The notes under the pieces: model-generated
The model's input: the letters and a program-made list of their open reading frames with translations, nothing else
Told to the model about the DNA's origin: nothing
The model's database searches: none
From: Dermatophagoides farinae
Lineage: Eukaryota > Arthropoda > Arachnida > Sarcoptiformes > Pyroglyphidae
Reading direction: 5' to 3'
DNA: 64,000 nucleotides
Assembly (NCBI RefSeq): GCF_024713945.1
Contig: NC_134678.1
Coordinates: 1,860,001-1,924,000 of the forward strand
Made by a program: the position numbers and the translations under genes
Part shown: positions 51,155-62,799 of the stretch, piece after piece
How the letters are laid out: every line of letters begins with the position of its first letter
Position numbering within the stretch: the first letter of the stretch is position 1

Positions 51155-53907
51155 ATGAGATTGAAAATGGAAACTTCGGGTAATGGAAAGATGCCGAAGA
51201 CTCCTGGAATAGCTTCTGGTACATCAACAACCACACAGCAACAGAATGGTTCAGCAGCAGCAGCAGCAGCTAGTACCGGTAGTGGTGGTCTTGTTGGTTC
51301 AACCATTGGCAATCGTACGGGAGGAACAGGCAGTATTGGTGGTGGTGGTGGTGGTGTTCATCATCAGAATGGTTCATCAGCCAAACATCGAACTTCGAAA
51401 ATTTCAACAACCGGTATTGGTGGTCCTAGTGTAATGGGTGGTCCAGCAACACCATCTTCATCAACGTCATCATCATTGCCAACGCCTGGAGCTTCATCAA
51501 CGGCTGCATCTTGGCCTCAATTTCGTTTTGCCACCACATTACCATTAAGGTAATAAATAATAAACGACAAGTTAATTTTTCAACATTAATCTTATAATTG
51601 ATTTATTTTTATTTAGAATATTAGTGTTAAAGGATTTAGTTGGCGCAATCATTGGCCGTGGCGGTGGAACCATCAGACAAATCACACAAGAAACACATGC
51701 CCGTGTCGATGTTCATCGAAAGGAAAGTTCATCGGCAAACGAAAATATCATTATGATTTATGGTAATCCAGACAATTGTTCACAAGCATGTCGCCGCATA
51801 TTGGAAGTCATGCAACAAGAGGCCAAATCATTGAATCGTCCTGATGAGATTCAATTAAAGATACTTGCTTCCAACAATCTTATTGGCCGTATAATTGGTA
51901 AAGGTGGTAACACAATTAGACGTATTATGCAACAGACTGACACTAAAATCACAATTAACAGGTATGTGATTCATTATTCTATTCAATTGTGCTAATCTAT
52001 TTATTTATTTATTTTTTTTTTGAAAATGATTTTAGTGCCAATCTTGCTTCACAATATCAACTAGAGAGAATCATATCAATCTCGGGTCAGTTAGAAAGTA
52101 TGTGTAAAGCCGAAGTGATGATTAGTCAAAAGTTACGCCAATGTTTTGAAAGTGATTGCATGCAATATCAACAATCTTTAATGTATCATCATCCAACTGG
52201 TTTTCATCATTCCTCGTTACCTCCTTCATCGTTATTAACACCTGGTCAATCAGCTACAACCGGACCACTGGGTATACCATATTCGTTGGGTCCAGGATCA
52301 CATCCACAACAGCAGCCACAGCCAATGTCTTATCCACCATTAGGTGCATCGCCCACCTGTACGAATATACCACCATCTGCTTTGATTGGTCGATCATCTG
52401 CCGTTATGGGCAGTTCGTCAGTCACATCGCCAACAACCAGTGCCACTGGACCAGTTCCGGGTGGTTCTCAGCCACATCAGTTACCTTCTTCTTCAACGCA
52501 AGGGCCAGCAGCTACAACAGCATTTTACAATCCATATAATTTTGCACCTTTCATGTATTCACCTCACGGTCCACAAAGTAGTTTTGGTGCACCTACTGCT
52601 CCATTTATTGGCGCTGGATCTGGGACACAGAATGTTCCATCGCCATACATGAGTACTTATTTATATTCATCAATGCTGCCAAATTTGGATAATGTTAAAG
52701 AAACAGTCACGATATACATACCGAATTCTGTGGTTGGTGCCATTATTGGACGTGGTGGATCGACCATTCGTGAAATGATGAACAATTCTGGAGCCGTAAT
52801 CAAGGTTTGATTTATTGATTCTAATACTACCAAATTAACTGTTATTTATTTCCAATACAGGTTGCTCAAATGAATGAAGAAGATACAAGTTCATCGACTG
52901 CTATTGAAAGCAGCAGTAGTGCTATTAGCAAGCCTTTAGAACGTCGTGTAACGATTTACGGAAATGCATTTTCACAGAATCAAGCACAATTTTTTGTATT
53001 TCAAAAAGTTTATACAGAATTATCCAATCAATTATCAATGACTGCCAGCCCTGCAACTATTTGTCCTTATGGTGATCCGGCCATTTTAAAAGTAGAAATA
53101 ATGGTGCCCACGAATCAAGTTCGACGTATTATTGGAAAAGGTGGTTCCGTTATTACCGAATTACAGCGGACATCGGGCGCTACAATCAAATTATCAAAAG
53201 AAAGTAGAAGTGATTCAACAACGTCTTCAACATCATCATCATCACAGCCAACGATAACAACAACAGCGACGACGACAGTAAAATCATCAGTAACATCACC
53301 AGAAGAACCATCATCACCGAATGGTGGCGATGGAACGACAGTTACGGAAAAATTAAGCCAACAACATCAGCAACCGTTAACATCATCATCATCGACGACG
53401 ACAATTAGTGAACAACAGCAAGATCAGACTTCGGTTTTTATAATTGGTGATTTTTATTCATCATTCAATGCTCAAAGACAGATTCGTTTTATTGTACATC
53501 GATCAATTACAGCTCCATCATCATCATCATCGTCAACAACAGCTACTGCTCCATCAACATTGTCTGTGCCTTCTTCCGCAACATCGACAACGACGAGTAG
53601 TCAGCCATTAACAACAACGACGACGACAACAACAACAACCGCAAGTAGTAGTGAGTTGACGACAAAATCATCTGTTGAATCTCAATCATCTAAACCAAGT
53701 GATGGAACATCAACGATAAAAGATCAACAATCGTCGTCAAGTGTTGATGATACTAAAACTAGTAGTACGACGACGGTGACAACTTCCGCAATAATATCAT
53801 CAACTGCGAACAATAAAAACACTGCCTCTTTATCATCATCGAATATTGCTACTGATACGACGACGGCGACTGAGCCAATATCCGATTCCACAAAACCAGA
53901 ATCTTGA
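51155..53907 (+). CDS. Imp: IGF2 mRNA-binding protein homolog (Imp), four KH domains
   Basis: Cytoplasmic RNA-binding protein controlling mRNA localisation, stability and translation. Four exons: 51155-51549, 51617-51961, 52036-52804, 52861-53907; joins in frame to 851 aa (human IGF2BP1 577). Residues 1-120 are Ala/Gly/Ser/Thr-rich low complexity; no RRM is present, as in Drosophila Imp. KH1 (~127-195): FRFATTLPLRILVLKDLVGA, GRGG. KH2 (~205-290): GKGG. Pro/Ser-rich linker ~310-460. KH3 (~468-555): VTIYIPNSVVGAIIGRGG, with an SSSS insert in its variable loop. KH4 (~576-716): VRRIIGKGG, then a ~75-residue Ser/Thr/Gln insert before SVFIIGDFYSSFNAQRQIRF. All four GXXG loops are canonical, so RNA binding is expected. 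The tail 722-851 is Ser/Thr-rich. Other KH proteins (PCBP, FUBP) fit less well because the VHRKE and EAK motifs are IGF2BP-like. Confidence 0.93.
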
Positions 53908-56005
53908 AATTATTTTCTAATCAATTTCATACCTCAATCTATTCAATGACAATAGTAGGCCCCTTCAACAAAAAATGATCATAAGATATAATAATGCAAC
54001 TTTAATTCGGAATTTATTCAATTGAAAATTTATTCAAAATCAAATTAGAAATAAAATCTGCTTTTTCATATTGCTCATAATACCTAAACACACCTACACA
54101 CAAACACACACACACACAGAAATCCATATGAATTCGTCTGTCATGAATCCTTCATCATTTTATTGTTGCTCAAGATTAATCAGCAAAAAAAAAACTCGAT
54201 AAATGCCAAACATCCAATAAAAAAAAAGATTCAATCAATTATTCATCTACATCTTCGCCCCCACACACAATCAATTCAATAATCCACTATAGTTTGAATT
54301 ATCAATTATCAAGTGCTGGTTTTATAGATCAGATCAAAAAAAAAAAAAATTCAATGGGAAAAAAAGATAGAAATGAATGAAAAACAACAACAACAACAAC
54401 AATCGACCAAGTGCAATTAAAAAACAAAACATATATAATTTCATTAAGTTTCCATATTCGAATATTTTTTTTTCTCTTCCTATTATTTTTTTTTCTTTTT
54501 CTTTTTGTTTATTTTTCTCGAGCTTTTTTTTAAAATGAACACATTTTAACATCAAAACAACGAATTGAATACGATATTGATGATGATGACGATGATGTAA
54601 TTGAATATCGTTTCATTTTTATTTGTGATCTATACACACCTTTTTTCTGTTGTTCTTGTATCAAATTTTTTTTTCTCTTGTTTCTCTTTCAATTCAACAT
54701 TCTTGTTCTCCATCTTTTTTTTTTGATCATTTTCAGTAAGAAAAAAAACACCGAATTCTTATATTCGAAGCCTGTGTTTTAAAAAAAAAAATAGTTCTAA
54801 AATGATGGTGATGATTAATATATACTGGTTAATTTTCTACACACACCCACCACAACATATGAAATGATATATATGTGTCCCAAATTATCACCATCAACAT
54901 GAATAATTTATCAAATTTTTGGATTCATCAACAAAATTGATGATTCAATATTTTTTGGGGAAGAATATATATTCTATTTATTACTATTATATATCATTAT
55001 ATTGATTGTTACACACGTACACAAACATTAAATTGTTCAACATTATTCATATGCCTACCCATCATCATCATCATCATTTAATTTAATTTTGGAAGAGATT
55101 ATACAACGATGATTCTCTCTCTCTCTTTGAATCTGTCTTTTCATTTTTTTTTCTAATTTGTATTTCATTATCATCATCATCATCATCATCATCGTTTTTT
55201 TTTCTTAATTGTTATACTTGTATACACCACTCACATTCACAATTCTTTATATACACATGATTCATTTGATTTTATTGAAAAATTCTATTCAAATTTACAT
55301 CAATCAAATTCTATCCTTGTCAGAAATCCATCATTCATTCATGTAATGAATTGATCAATGTTTGATCAATCAATTATTATATGTGCCCATTTAATTTACA
55401 CATATTCACAGTTTTATTTCCGGTTAAATCCGTTTATTAATCTGACAACAGCAATTTTTTTTTTCATACAGATCTAATGCAATAATATAATTTGTTTTCT
55501 ATAGTTTCGTTCACATTTTGGATTCACAATAGATTTCTTTTTTTTCATTTTTCATTATTTCTCTTGATTAGAGATTACAATTATTTCTTCCATTGACTAC
55601 ATATATACACAATTTAATGCTAATTCAATGACAGAATGAACAGAATATTTTATTTGACTGGATTTTATTTTTCATTTTTTTTTTTTTTTTTTTTTTGATC
55701 AACGAATCATAATTCTGATATATATTTGCCGATTATCCCCGAATTTTCATTGTTTTCTTTTAAAATTTTTTTTTGTTTCTTTGACACACACACAGATTAT
55801 TCTGCTTTGTTTTTTTCAATCACGATATAACGACATTATGATTATTATTGATAATATAATTACCGAACTTATGCAAAAAAAAAACAATAGTAATGAATAT
55901 GAATAATAAAAAAGAATAATAAAATGGGCTTAAATTTTGTGTATAGAAAATTTGTTGATTTTTTGTAAAATTTATTTGATTAGACAGTTGAATCGGTTAA
56001 ATAAT
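53908..56005. other. Imp 3' UTR and intergenic region
   Basis: AATAAA at 54050-54055 is the first candidate poly(A) signal. Imp transcripts commonly have long 3' UTRs, so more of this stretch may be transcribed. (CAA)n near 54386-54402 and (ATC)n at 55170-55192 are present. No coding sequence seen. Confidence 0.5.
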
Positions 56006-58408
56006 ATGGCTAGTGATCCCTCGAAACAACAACAACAACAACAACCAAAAGCATCATCCACCACTGATGATGATGTTGTTGCTAATGCAACAGAACCATC
56101 ATTGACAATGAGTAAAAGTCTTACTAGTATTGGTTTTGCTACCTGTGATCGTGAAATTGAAGATGAACAAATTGCAAATAATAGTAATAATAATAATCAT
56201 CATAATATTAATGTAAAATCAACAGAAAGTATTTTACCATCATCATCATTATCAACATCATCAAATTCCAACGAACAATCAATGACACCAATGATTTGTC
56301 ATTGTGAAAATCATGATATACCTAAAGATATTTTATGCATCATTTTAATATGTCCACAACATCAGACAATTGCATTGCAACAGATTATTGATTATTATTA
56401 TTTTCCATCCACACCATTAACACAGCCAAATCAATCGATTAGTGAAACAATTTCATCGCTATTTGATTTAATGATTTTTAAAAATAACAATAATATCGAT
56501 ACAAACAAACAAATGATGATTCATTCGGATCTTGTACACATGTATCGAATAAAAGTGCCAAAAATTCGTAGATTTATAACAAAATGGATATATTATTCAC
56601 AATTAATTAATTCAAATAATACATGCATTTGTAATGTTAATGATGATGATACTATATCAAGTACCAGTAATGACGAAATAACCTGGTTACCAATTGCTAA
56701 ATTGCCATCAATTTTCACTACTGTTTGGGGTGGTGAAATTATCCAATATTTCAATAATGATAAAAACTTTTGGACAATGAATTTTATTGAAGTTAATTAT
56801 GAAGAAATTATCGAAGAAGAATTGCCTAAAATTGAACAATCATGGCAAAGCGATTGTGCTATCAATCTATCAATTGCGGCTGAATATTTGTACAATGAAT
56901 TTTTCATTCAATGCCATCCTTCCAGTACGATGAGCCTGGCATCATTTCATTTATTTTGTGATAAACTTGATTGGTTCGTTGGTACCTGGTATAAAGAAAG
57001 TAGAATAAAAATTTTCAGACATTTGGATAGACAAAATCGTGGTTACCTTGAATATCGTGATCTTCTAAACGGTTTGGCAGAGTTCAATTTACGTAAAACT
57101 GATGAAAATCCTTTCAGTGATTTTCCATTTTTTGAAGAAATTTATAAAAAATTCAATTGTCGAAATATTGCTACAACTGTACAACAAAAATTAGTTGATA
57201 ATACAATTTATTATGGCAGATGTGATTCTTGTTTATTCTACATTCTGGATACAGAATTTCCAAAATATAATATTTCATCGTTGCTTACTCATATTGGAAA
57301 ATCTGGTGAAATCATAAAAGTATTGAAATTTAAACCGAATTTTGCTCAATCTGAATCGGTAATGACATTCATTGATGATATTCAAAATCGAAACATTTTC
57401 AATTTGGCCAATGAATTTATTAATCGTATTGGAAAAATTCAAACATGTAAAGATCAATTAGAATCTAATTTGGAATCAATAGAAAATTATTATTTTGAAA
57501 ACAGATCAATAATGTTACATTATTTACGAATGATTCTGGAATTCGCAAAACGTTTATTCGAAAATGAATCACCAATTTTGGAATTACAATCACCGGCATA
57601 TATTTTCGGTTATCTAAATGGATCCATAGAAGATTTATTTATGTTCAATCGAAACATTTTCAAAACATTTCCATTCATCGTTCCAAGTGTATTATTGTTC
57701 ATGGGAAATTATTTGCAAAATCTTGATAATCTTGATTGTCTTATCTATTTATTATGCATGAAAATATTAATGCCTACAAAAGTATTTTTATTATCTGGCC
57801 ACAATGAAATGAAATTGGCAAATTTACCCGAAGACGATGATATTATTAGAAATTTAATCAAACAAATCTATGGTCTTTTGCCAATCGCATGCATAATCGG
57901 CGATCAATTAATCGTAGCCAATTTTTCAATACCAACAATTTCAACATTTAAATTGAAAATAATGGCAACTTGGTCACGATCAATGATACCGTTTAATAAT
58001 GTTGGTAAAATTTATTATAAATACGATTTAATCGAAAATAGTCGACATTGTTATCAACAATATACGATATTTGATCGAAAACATTCACCATTGTATGAAG
58101 ATTTAATCGATGAATTGATGACAAAATCCACGATGATCGATAATGAAGAAAACAACAATAATGGCCAACAATCCATCGCTAGTCAACAAACACAGATGCT
58201 AAAATTCATTGCCCATAATCATTTATTCATATCTATTCATTCGAATTGGAAAACATATGGAAAAGAAACAAATGATAATGAAGGATTCGATTTTCCTACC
58301 GATAATACATACGATTTAACAACGATTCTTTCAACACGAAAATTAACAAATGATCCAACTTGTATATTTATTGATCAAAATATTCTACGTTTTATTTGTA
58401 TGGAATAA
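56006..58408 (+). CDS. Intronless protein with degenerate EF-hand and PPP-family pseudophosphatase domain
   Basis: Single exon, 800 aa, ATG 56006 (upstream in-frame codons start with TTG). Residues 1-100 are Gln/Asn/Ser-rich. An uncharacterised region follows, with a degenerate EF-hand-like loop at ~341 (LDRQNRGYLEYRDLLNGL). From ~525 the order of a PP1/PP2A/PPEF catalytic domain can be followed. SPAYIFGYLNGSIEDL stands for 'IKICGDIHGQYYDL' (~535). LLFMGNYLQNLDNLDCLIYL stands for '[20 protein letters not shown]' (~567). KVFLLSGHNEMKLAN stands for 'NFFLLRGNHECASIN' (~598). IYGLLPIACIIGDQLIVANF stands for '[20 protein letters not shown]' (~625-645). A C-terminal FIAHNHLFISIHSN segment follows. 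All metal ligands in GDxHG, GDxxDRG, GNHE and HGG are replaced, so catalysis is not expected. The fold call is by alignment from memory. Likely a scaffold or regulator; function unknown. Confidence 0.78.
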   Translation: MASDPSKQQQQQQPKASSTTDDDVVANATEPSLTMSKSLTSIGFATCDREIEDEQIANNSNNNNHHNINVKSTESILPSSSLSTSSNSNEQSMTPMICHCENHDIPKDILCIILICPQHQTIALQQIIDYYYFPSTPLTQPNQSISETISSLFDLMIFKNNNNIDTNKQMMIHSDLVHMYRIKVPKIRRFITKWIYYSQLINSNNTCICNVNDDDTISSTSNDEITWLPIAKLPSIFTTVWGGEIIQYFNNDKNFWTMNFIEVNYEEIIEEELPKIEQSWQSDCAINLSIAAEYLYNEFFIQCHPSSTMSLASFHLFCDKLDWFVGTWYKESRIKIFRHLDRQNRGYLEYRDLLNGLAEFNLRKTDENPFSDFPFFEEIYKKFNCRNIATTVQQKLVDNTIYYGRCDSCLFYILDTEFPKYNISSLLTHIGKSGEIIKVLKFKPNFAQSESVMTFIDDIQNRNIFNLANEFINRIGKIQTCKDQLESNLESIENYYFENRSIMLHYLRMILEFAKRLFENESPILELQSPAYIFGYLNGSIEDLFMFNRNIFKTFPFIVPSVLLFMGNYLQNLDNLDCLIYLLCMKILMPTKVFLLSGHNEMKLANLPEDDDIIRNLIKQIYGLLPIACIIGDQLIVANFSIPTISTFKLKIMATWSRSMIPFNNVGKIYYKYDLIENSRHCYQQYTIFDRKHSPLYEDLIDELMTKSTMIDNEENNNNGQQSIASQQTQMLKFIAHNHLFISIHSNWKTYGKETNDNEGFDFPTDNTYDLTTILSTRKLTNDPTCIFIDQNILRFICME

Positions 58409-59062
58409 ACGAAAAATTAAATTATCATACCGATAGATGGTGATAGTGTTGAACAGTGTAATAGAATACAATTCGAAAAAAAACTTGTTTCTAAATAAAC
58501 GCGCGAGCTCGAGATTTTTTTCGTTGTTGTTGATAATATTTAATTCGATCAAAAGTTCTCATTTTGTTTTCTGTTGTTGTTGTTGTTGTTGTTGTTGATA
58601 CTGTTCTTGATGTGTCCGGCAAGATAATGATGAAAATTGAAATAAATGGCCTAGAATGTCCTCGAAAAAAAGTTATTGAAGATCAAATTGATATGTCCGC
58701 ATTCACTCTCTTTTTTATATATATATTAGGATGTCCAATTTGTCCAACAACAACAGCAGCATTCCAGTCCTGATGGATCATGTCCTTGATTTTTTTGTTT
58801 GTTTGTTTTGTTTTGTTTATATGTTTGTATATGTGTATTTGCTAATATATCTCTTGTGATATTAAACATTTATCTATCTATCTATATCTGTTCACATTCT
58901 AACACAAGTTATTTTATAATGATTGAAAAATGTGGTTGAATTAAAAAAAAAAATAAAATAAAGAAGATTCATTTAAATATTTAAAAAAAATTCAGATTCA
59001 GATAAAAAAAATCAAGAAATGAAAGCAAAATTTCAAATAATTCAAAGACATTGAACATTAAT

Positions 59063-59184
59063 TGTGTGTGTGTGCGTCTCTCTCTCTCTCTCTCTCTATC
59101 ATTTTCATACACGTATTCAAATATTGAATGTCGATGACATTGAAAACAGATAGAGAGAGAGAGAGAGAGAGAGACACACACACA
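59063..59184. repeat. Imperfect long hairpin built from mirrored microsatellites
   Basis: Left arm: (TG)n, then (TC)n, then CTATCATTTTCA at 59063-59106. Right arm: TGAAAACAGATAG, then (AG)n, then (AC)n at 59141-59184. The arms are complementary over about 40 bp, and the unique bases CTATC..TTTTCA / TGAAAA..GATAG also pair. The loop contains a palindromic ATTCAAATATTGAAT. Complementarity is seen by eye; folding was not computed. Confidence 0.6.
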
Positions 59185-61490
59185 AAAATGAAAAAGAAAA
59201 ACACCATTAGATATATTATTTTTTTCTGGACATCTATCTTCTATCAGTCTGGTCTATAATGTAATTTTTTCATATATTTTATCCTGTGGTGTGTCAAGTG
59301 TATAGAGAGCTTTGAATTTTGAAAGAAAAAAAAGTACCAAAAATTGTCTCTTAAAAATTCGATTTTTTTTTGTTGTTGTTCGTCTGATTATCTGACAAAA
59401 AAAAAATTTGACAAATGTGGCGGACACACATAGACAAAGAAAAAAAATAAATAAATAAACGCTTGATAATTGGAACATGACGTTTTTGTTCATGTTTTTT
59501 TTTGGAACAAATGGCCAATACGATATACATATGATGGTGGTGGCCAACATCCTTATAATTGTTTTGGATTGTTTTGTTTTATTTGAAATGAAAATACAAT
59601 CCTATACAATAGTCGTCAATCATTCAACTGGTTCATGCAATTCAATAAAAAAAAAATTTTTTTTTCTCTTCTTTCTCAATATATAAGAAAATTGTGTAGA
59701 TAACAAAGAAAATGGGGAAAAAAAATTTTGGAACAAAAAAAAAACTAACTAGCACACACACACACACACCTACACACACACTATTGATTTTAATTGATAA
59801 TTCCTCAGGTTTGTCAATCTCTTTTTTTTTATCAGCGAAACAAACAAACAAACAAAAAAAAATGCATTCGTTCTAAAGTCATGTCAAAATGATTGGGTCA
59901 AAACTCTTAATTTTTTCTTTTCTTTTCTTTTCGCCCTTTTCACAGACATTATTGCCGATATAACATATCAATCGAAATGTTTACGATGATGAAATTGGCC
60001 TCATATTCTAAAGGATTCGAATTTTTTTTTCATTATCATCACTGAGAGTAAGTGAGAGAGAGAGAGAGTGATAAAGAGAGAGTGAAAATGATTTTTGTTT
60101 GTTTTTTTTCAAAAAAAAAAAAAAAATTTGAAAACAAACAAATTACGAATCCATCCTGATTACCTGAAAATATGATTATTTTTTTTTTTGCTTAAAACTA
60201 GATTTCAGACGAAAAAAAATTATCATCATCATCATCATCATCATATCTATGGATTTAGTTTTTTGTTTCTCTATACACTAAGATACTCTGTCCGTTGGGT
60301 TTGTTTCATCTTTTTTTTCCGTATATCTCTGTGCATCTGTGTGTGTGTGTGTGTGTGTGTGTGTGCACTTTGGACTGGACACAACATGTACAAGATATAC
60401 AGGCCCCCTTGTCAAATGTTTTATTTTTCGATCCATTTGCCATTTTATCTATTTTGAATATTTTCGTTTTCGTTTTCGTTTTATTTAAAGCAGCGAATTT
60501 TTATAATCGATAAAAAAAATAAAAAAATACTTTGGCACACATATATACTGACTGTTTTTCCGTCGTTGCTGTATGGAAATATCTTTTCTCTCTTTTTTTT
60601 TGTTCAAATGTTTGTATGTGTGTGTGTGCGTGATTTTTTTCTCTAAATCTTTGAATCTTTTTTTTCGGTTCGGATTGGTCCATAAACAAACAAACAAACA
60701 AGACACACAGACACACAAACACACATAAACACTTGATCTTTTGCTCAAGCATCGATCATTTTTCAAAAAAAAAAAAAAAATTTTTTTTTCACCTCCATTT
60801 GAAGGAAGTTAGTCATTTGTGTTTAGTGTCTACCTGTCTGATACACAGTACAACAACAAATAATATAGACAATTTAATAATTTGATTATAAATTCATTGA
60901 TCAGCACCAAAAATAATTATCAAACATCCGGTTCAATATTGAAAACTTTTGTTGTTGTTGTTGTTGCTGTTTTGTTTTCATTTGAAATTCATCAATCTTC
61001 AATTTTTTATTTTTAGAATTTTTGTTCTGTTTGTTTGTGTTTGTGTGTGTGTGTTGTCACAATACCGTTGTCATTCAATATTTGTCGATTGTTGTTTATA
61101 ATTTTTCTTCAGGTAAATTTCATTATATTGTACTTGATACATATGATTATCGTCATCATAATAATTCATTAACGATGATGATGATGATGATGATGATGAT
61201 GATATTGATGATGTACGGGTTATTTCTAGAAAAAAAATTTTTTTTTAACCATATACCTCCTAATTGTTTATTATTTTTATTTTCTGAAAAAAAATTTCAT
61301 CGATAATCGATGAAGGCTATTAGACGAATAAATGATGTTTAATAAAGATTTTTCAATTTTTCATGGTTTAAATTTCATTTTTATTTTATTTTTTTTCACC
61401 AAATTGCAATTTAGCCAAATGATATTTTTTTTCCATTATTAGCAATCGTTTCCTCTTCATTTCATTTTCATTGATCATTTCAACAAATCG

Positions 61491-61520
61491 CATTTCATTT
61501 CATTTCATTTCATTTCATTT
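61491..61520. repeat. (CATTT)n pentanucleotide repeat
   Basis: Six perfect CATTT units, followed by a long poly-T run just upstream of the gene at 61570. Confidence 0.9.
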
Positions 61521-61569
61521 TTTTTTTTTTTTTTTTTTGGAAATATAAAGAGTCTCGTGCACATTGAAC

Positions 61570-62799
61570 ATGAAATTGGCCGACCGAAAAGTTTGTAAGT
61601 ATTTCGTCTATTTTTTTTTTTACTTGTGTCAATTAAAGAAATTTTTTTTTTTTTAATTAATTAATTTTCTCTTTTGAAGATTTTTTCATCTGTATCGGAT
61701 TACTTATCGTATTGTTCATTACGGAATTGGTTGATGCACAGAAAAAACGTCGTAATCGTAATAAGAATAAAAATGGTGCCGATCAATGTCATCAAAAAGA
61801 GATGGTTAAATGTTTAGATAAATTAACATCATTAGGTAAAGAAAATGATCCAACATCGATCATTACAACATCACAAGGATTGAATAGAATTTGCAAGTAA
61901 GTTTCATACACACATACAGACACACGAAACTCAATCATTGTTATCGAAACTGATTTTTCTTTTGTTGTTATTTATTGTCCTTCTATTTTAGGACAATCAA
62001 GGATGATACAATGAAATGTGCAAAAGCATATTTTAAAAAATGTGGCACACCATTACATCGTGAATTAAGCGATTTGGTCATGGATGTCATTATGCATCGT
62101 GTCACCAGATTTTGTGACAATAGTCAACAAAAATCAAGTGAGTGTCCGTGTTTAATATATCATTATTATTAAGTTTAATTTATTTTCAAATGACATTGAC
62201 GATTGATCGGTTCCAATCGCGTTCAATTTTTATTTCATAATTTTATTTGTCATTGTCCCCCTTTTTTTATTATTAAATTTTTTTTTTTTTTGACATTATG
62301 TGCATGTAATATATGTGGTGTGTGTCTTTTTTGTCATGTTTGATTGATATTTTTCATCGAATATATAGGATTCCTCAAACATTCACCTTGTTTCCATTCA
62401 AAAGTATTGCGTACAAATGATTTCAAAGCCAGCTGTAATGATCCATTTTTACATGTTGCCGGAAAAATTGATATGAATCATTTACGTACTGATGATGTAC
62501 ATGAAGCATTATGTTGTGGATTCAACACGTGGTTTGAATGTTCTAATTCTATGATCAAACGTGAATGTACGGCTGAAGGTGCACGTGTTGCACGTGAATT
62601 CCATAATAATACCGTTGGACCATTGACTGATCTATTCTGTCCATTTGATGTTTTTCCTGGTGGTTCATCATCATGTAAACGAGTGATGAATGCGGCCAAA
62701 CCAAAATCTGGTACTAAACCGGCAGAGAATACGATCTCAAAACTTGCCGTTCAATATGCTCCATTTATGTTCACTAGTAGTAGTAGTAGTAAAAATTAA
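61570..62799 (+). CDS. Secreted 14-cysteine protein (27-kDa haemolymph glycoprotein/DUF19-like)
   Basis: Four exons: 61570-61594, 61680-61896, 61992-62137, 62369-62799, all GT-AG and in frame, 272 aa. A short first exon supplies MKLADRKV; the joined signal peptide is VYFFICIGLLIVLFITELVDA, followed by a basic KKRRNRNKNKN stretch. The mature part has 14 cysteines in six or seven likely disulphides (QCHQKEMVKC, RICKT, MKCAK, KKCGT, RFCDN, SPCFH, ASCND, ALCC, FEC, REC, LFC, SSCKR) and no membrane segment. The helical, evenly spaced Cys pattern resembles arthropod 27-kDa haemolymph glycoproteins or DUF19 proteins, but I cannot assign a family firmly. A Ser run (SSSSS) ends the protein. AATAAA at 63046-63051 is a possible poly(A) signal. 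Confidence 0.76.

Larger units (their letters stand above)
58409..61569. other. 3' UTR and intergenic region
   Basis: AATAAA at 58494-58499, 86 nt past the stop, is the likely poly(A) signal. A CGATAGATGG motif (minus-strand CCATCTATCG) lies at 58431-58440. Repeats: a TG/TC...GA/CA hairpin at 59063-59184, (GT)n at 60342-60363, (TTTTCG)n at 60461-60481, (GAT)n at 61174-61203, (CATTT)n at 61491-61520. No supported coding sequence. Confidence 0.55.

Noticed and set aside
58564-58773. Short frame with MFSVVVVVVVV start
   Set aside because: It begins in a (GTT)n repeat and has no signal, domain or splice context; it lies in the 3' flank of the pseudophosphatase gene.
61544-61549. TATAAA just before the 61570 gene
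   Set aside because: It is only 21 nt from the start codon, so a start site 25-30 nt downstream would fall inside the coding sequence; probably chance in AT-rich DNA.
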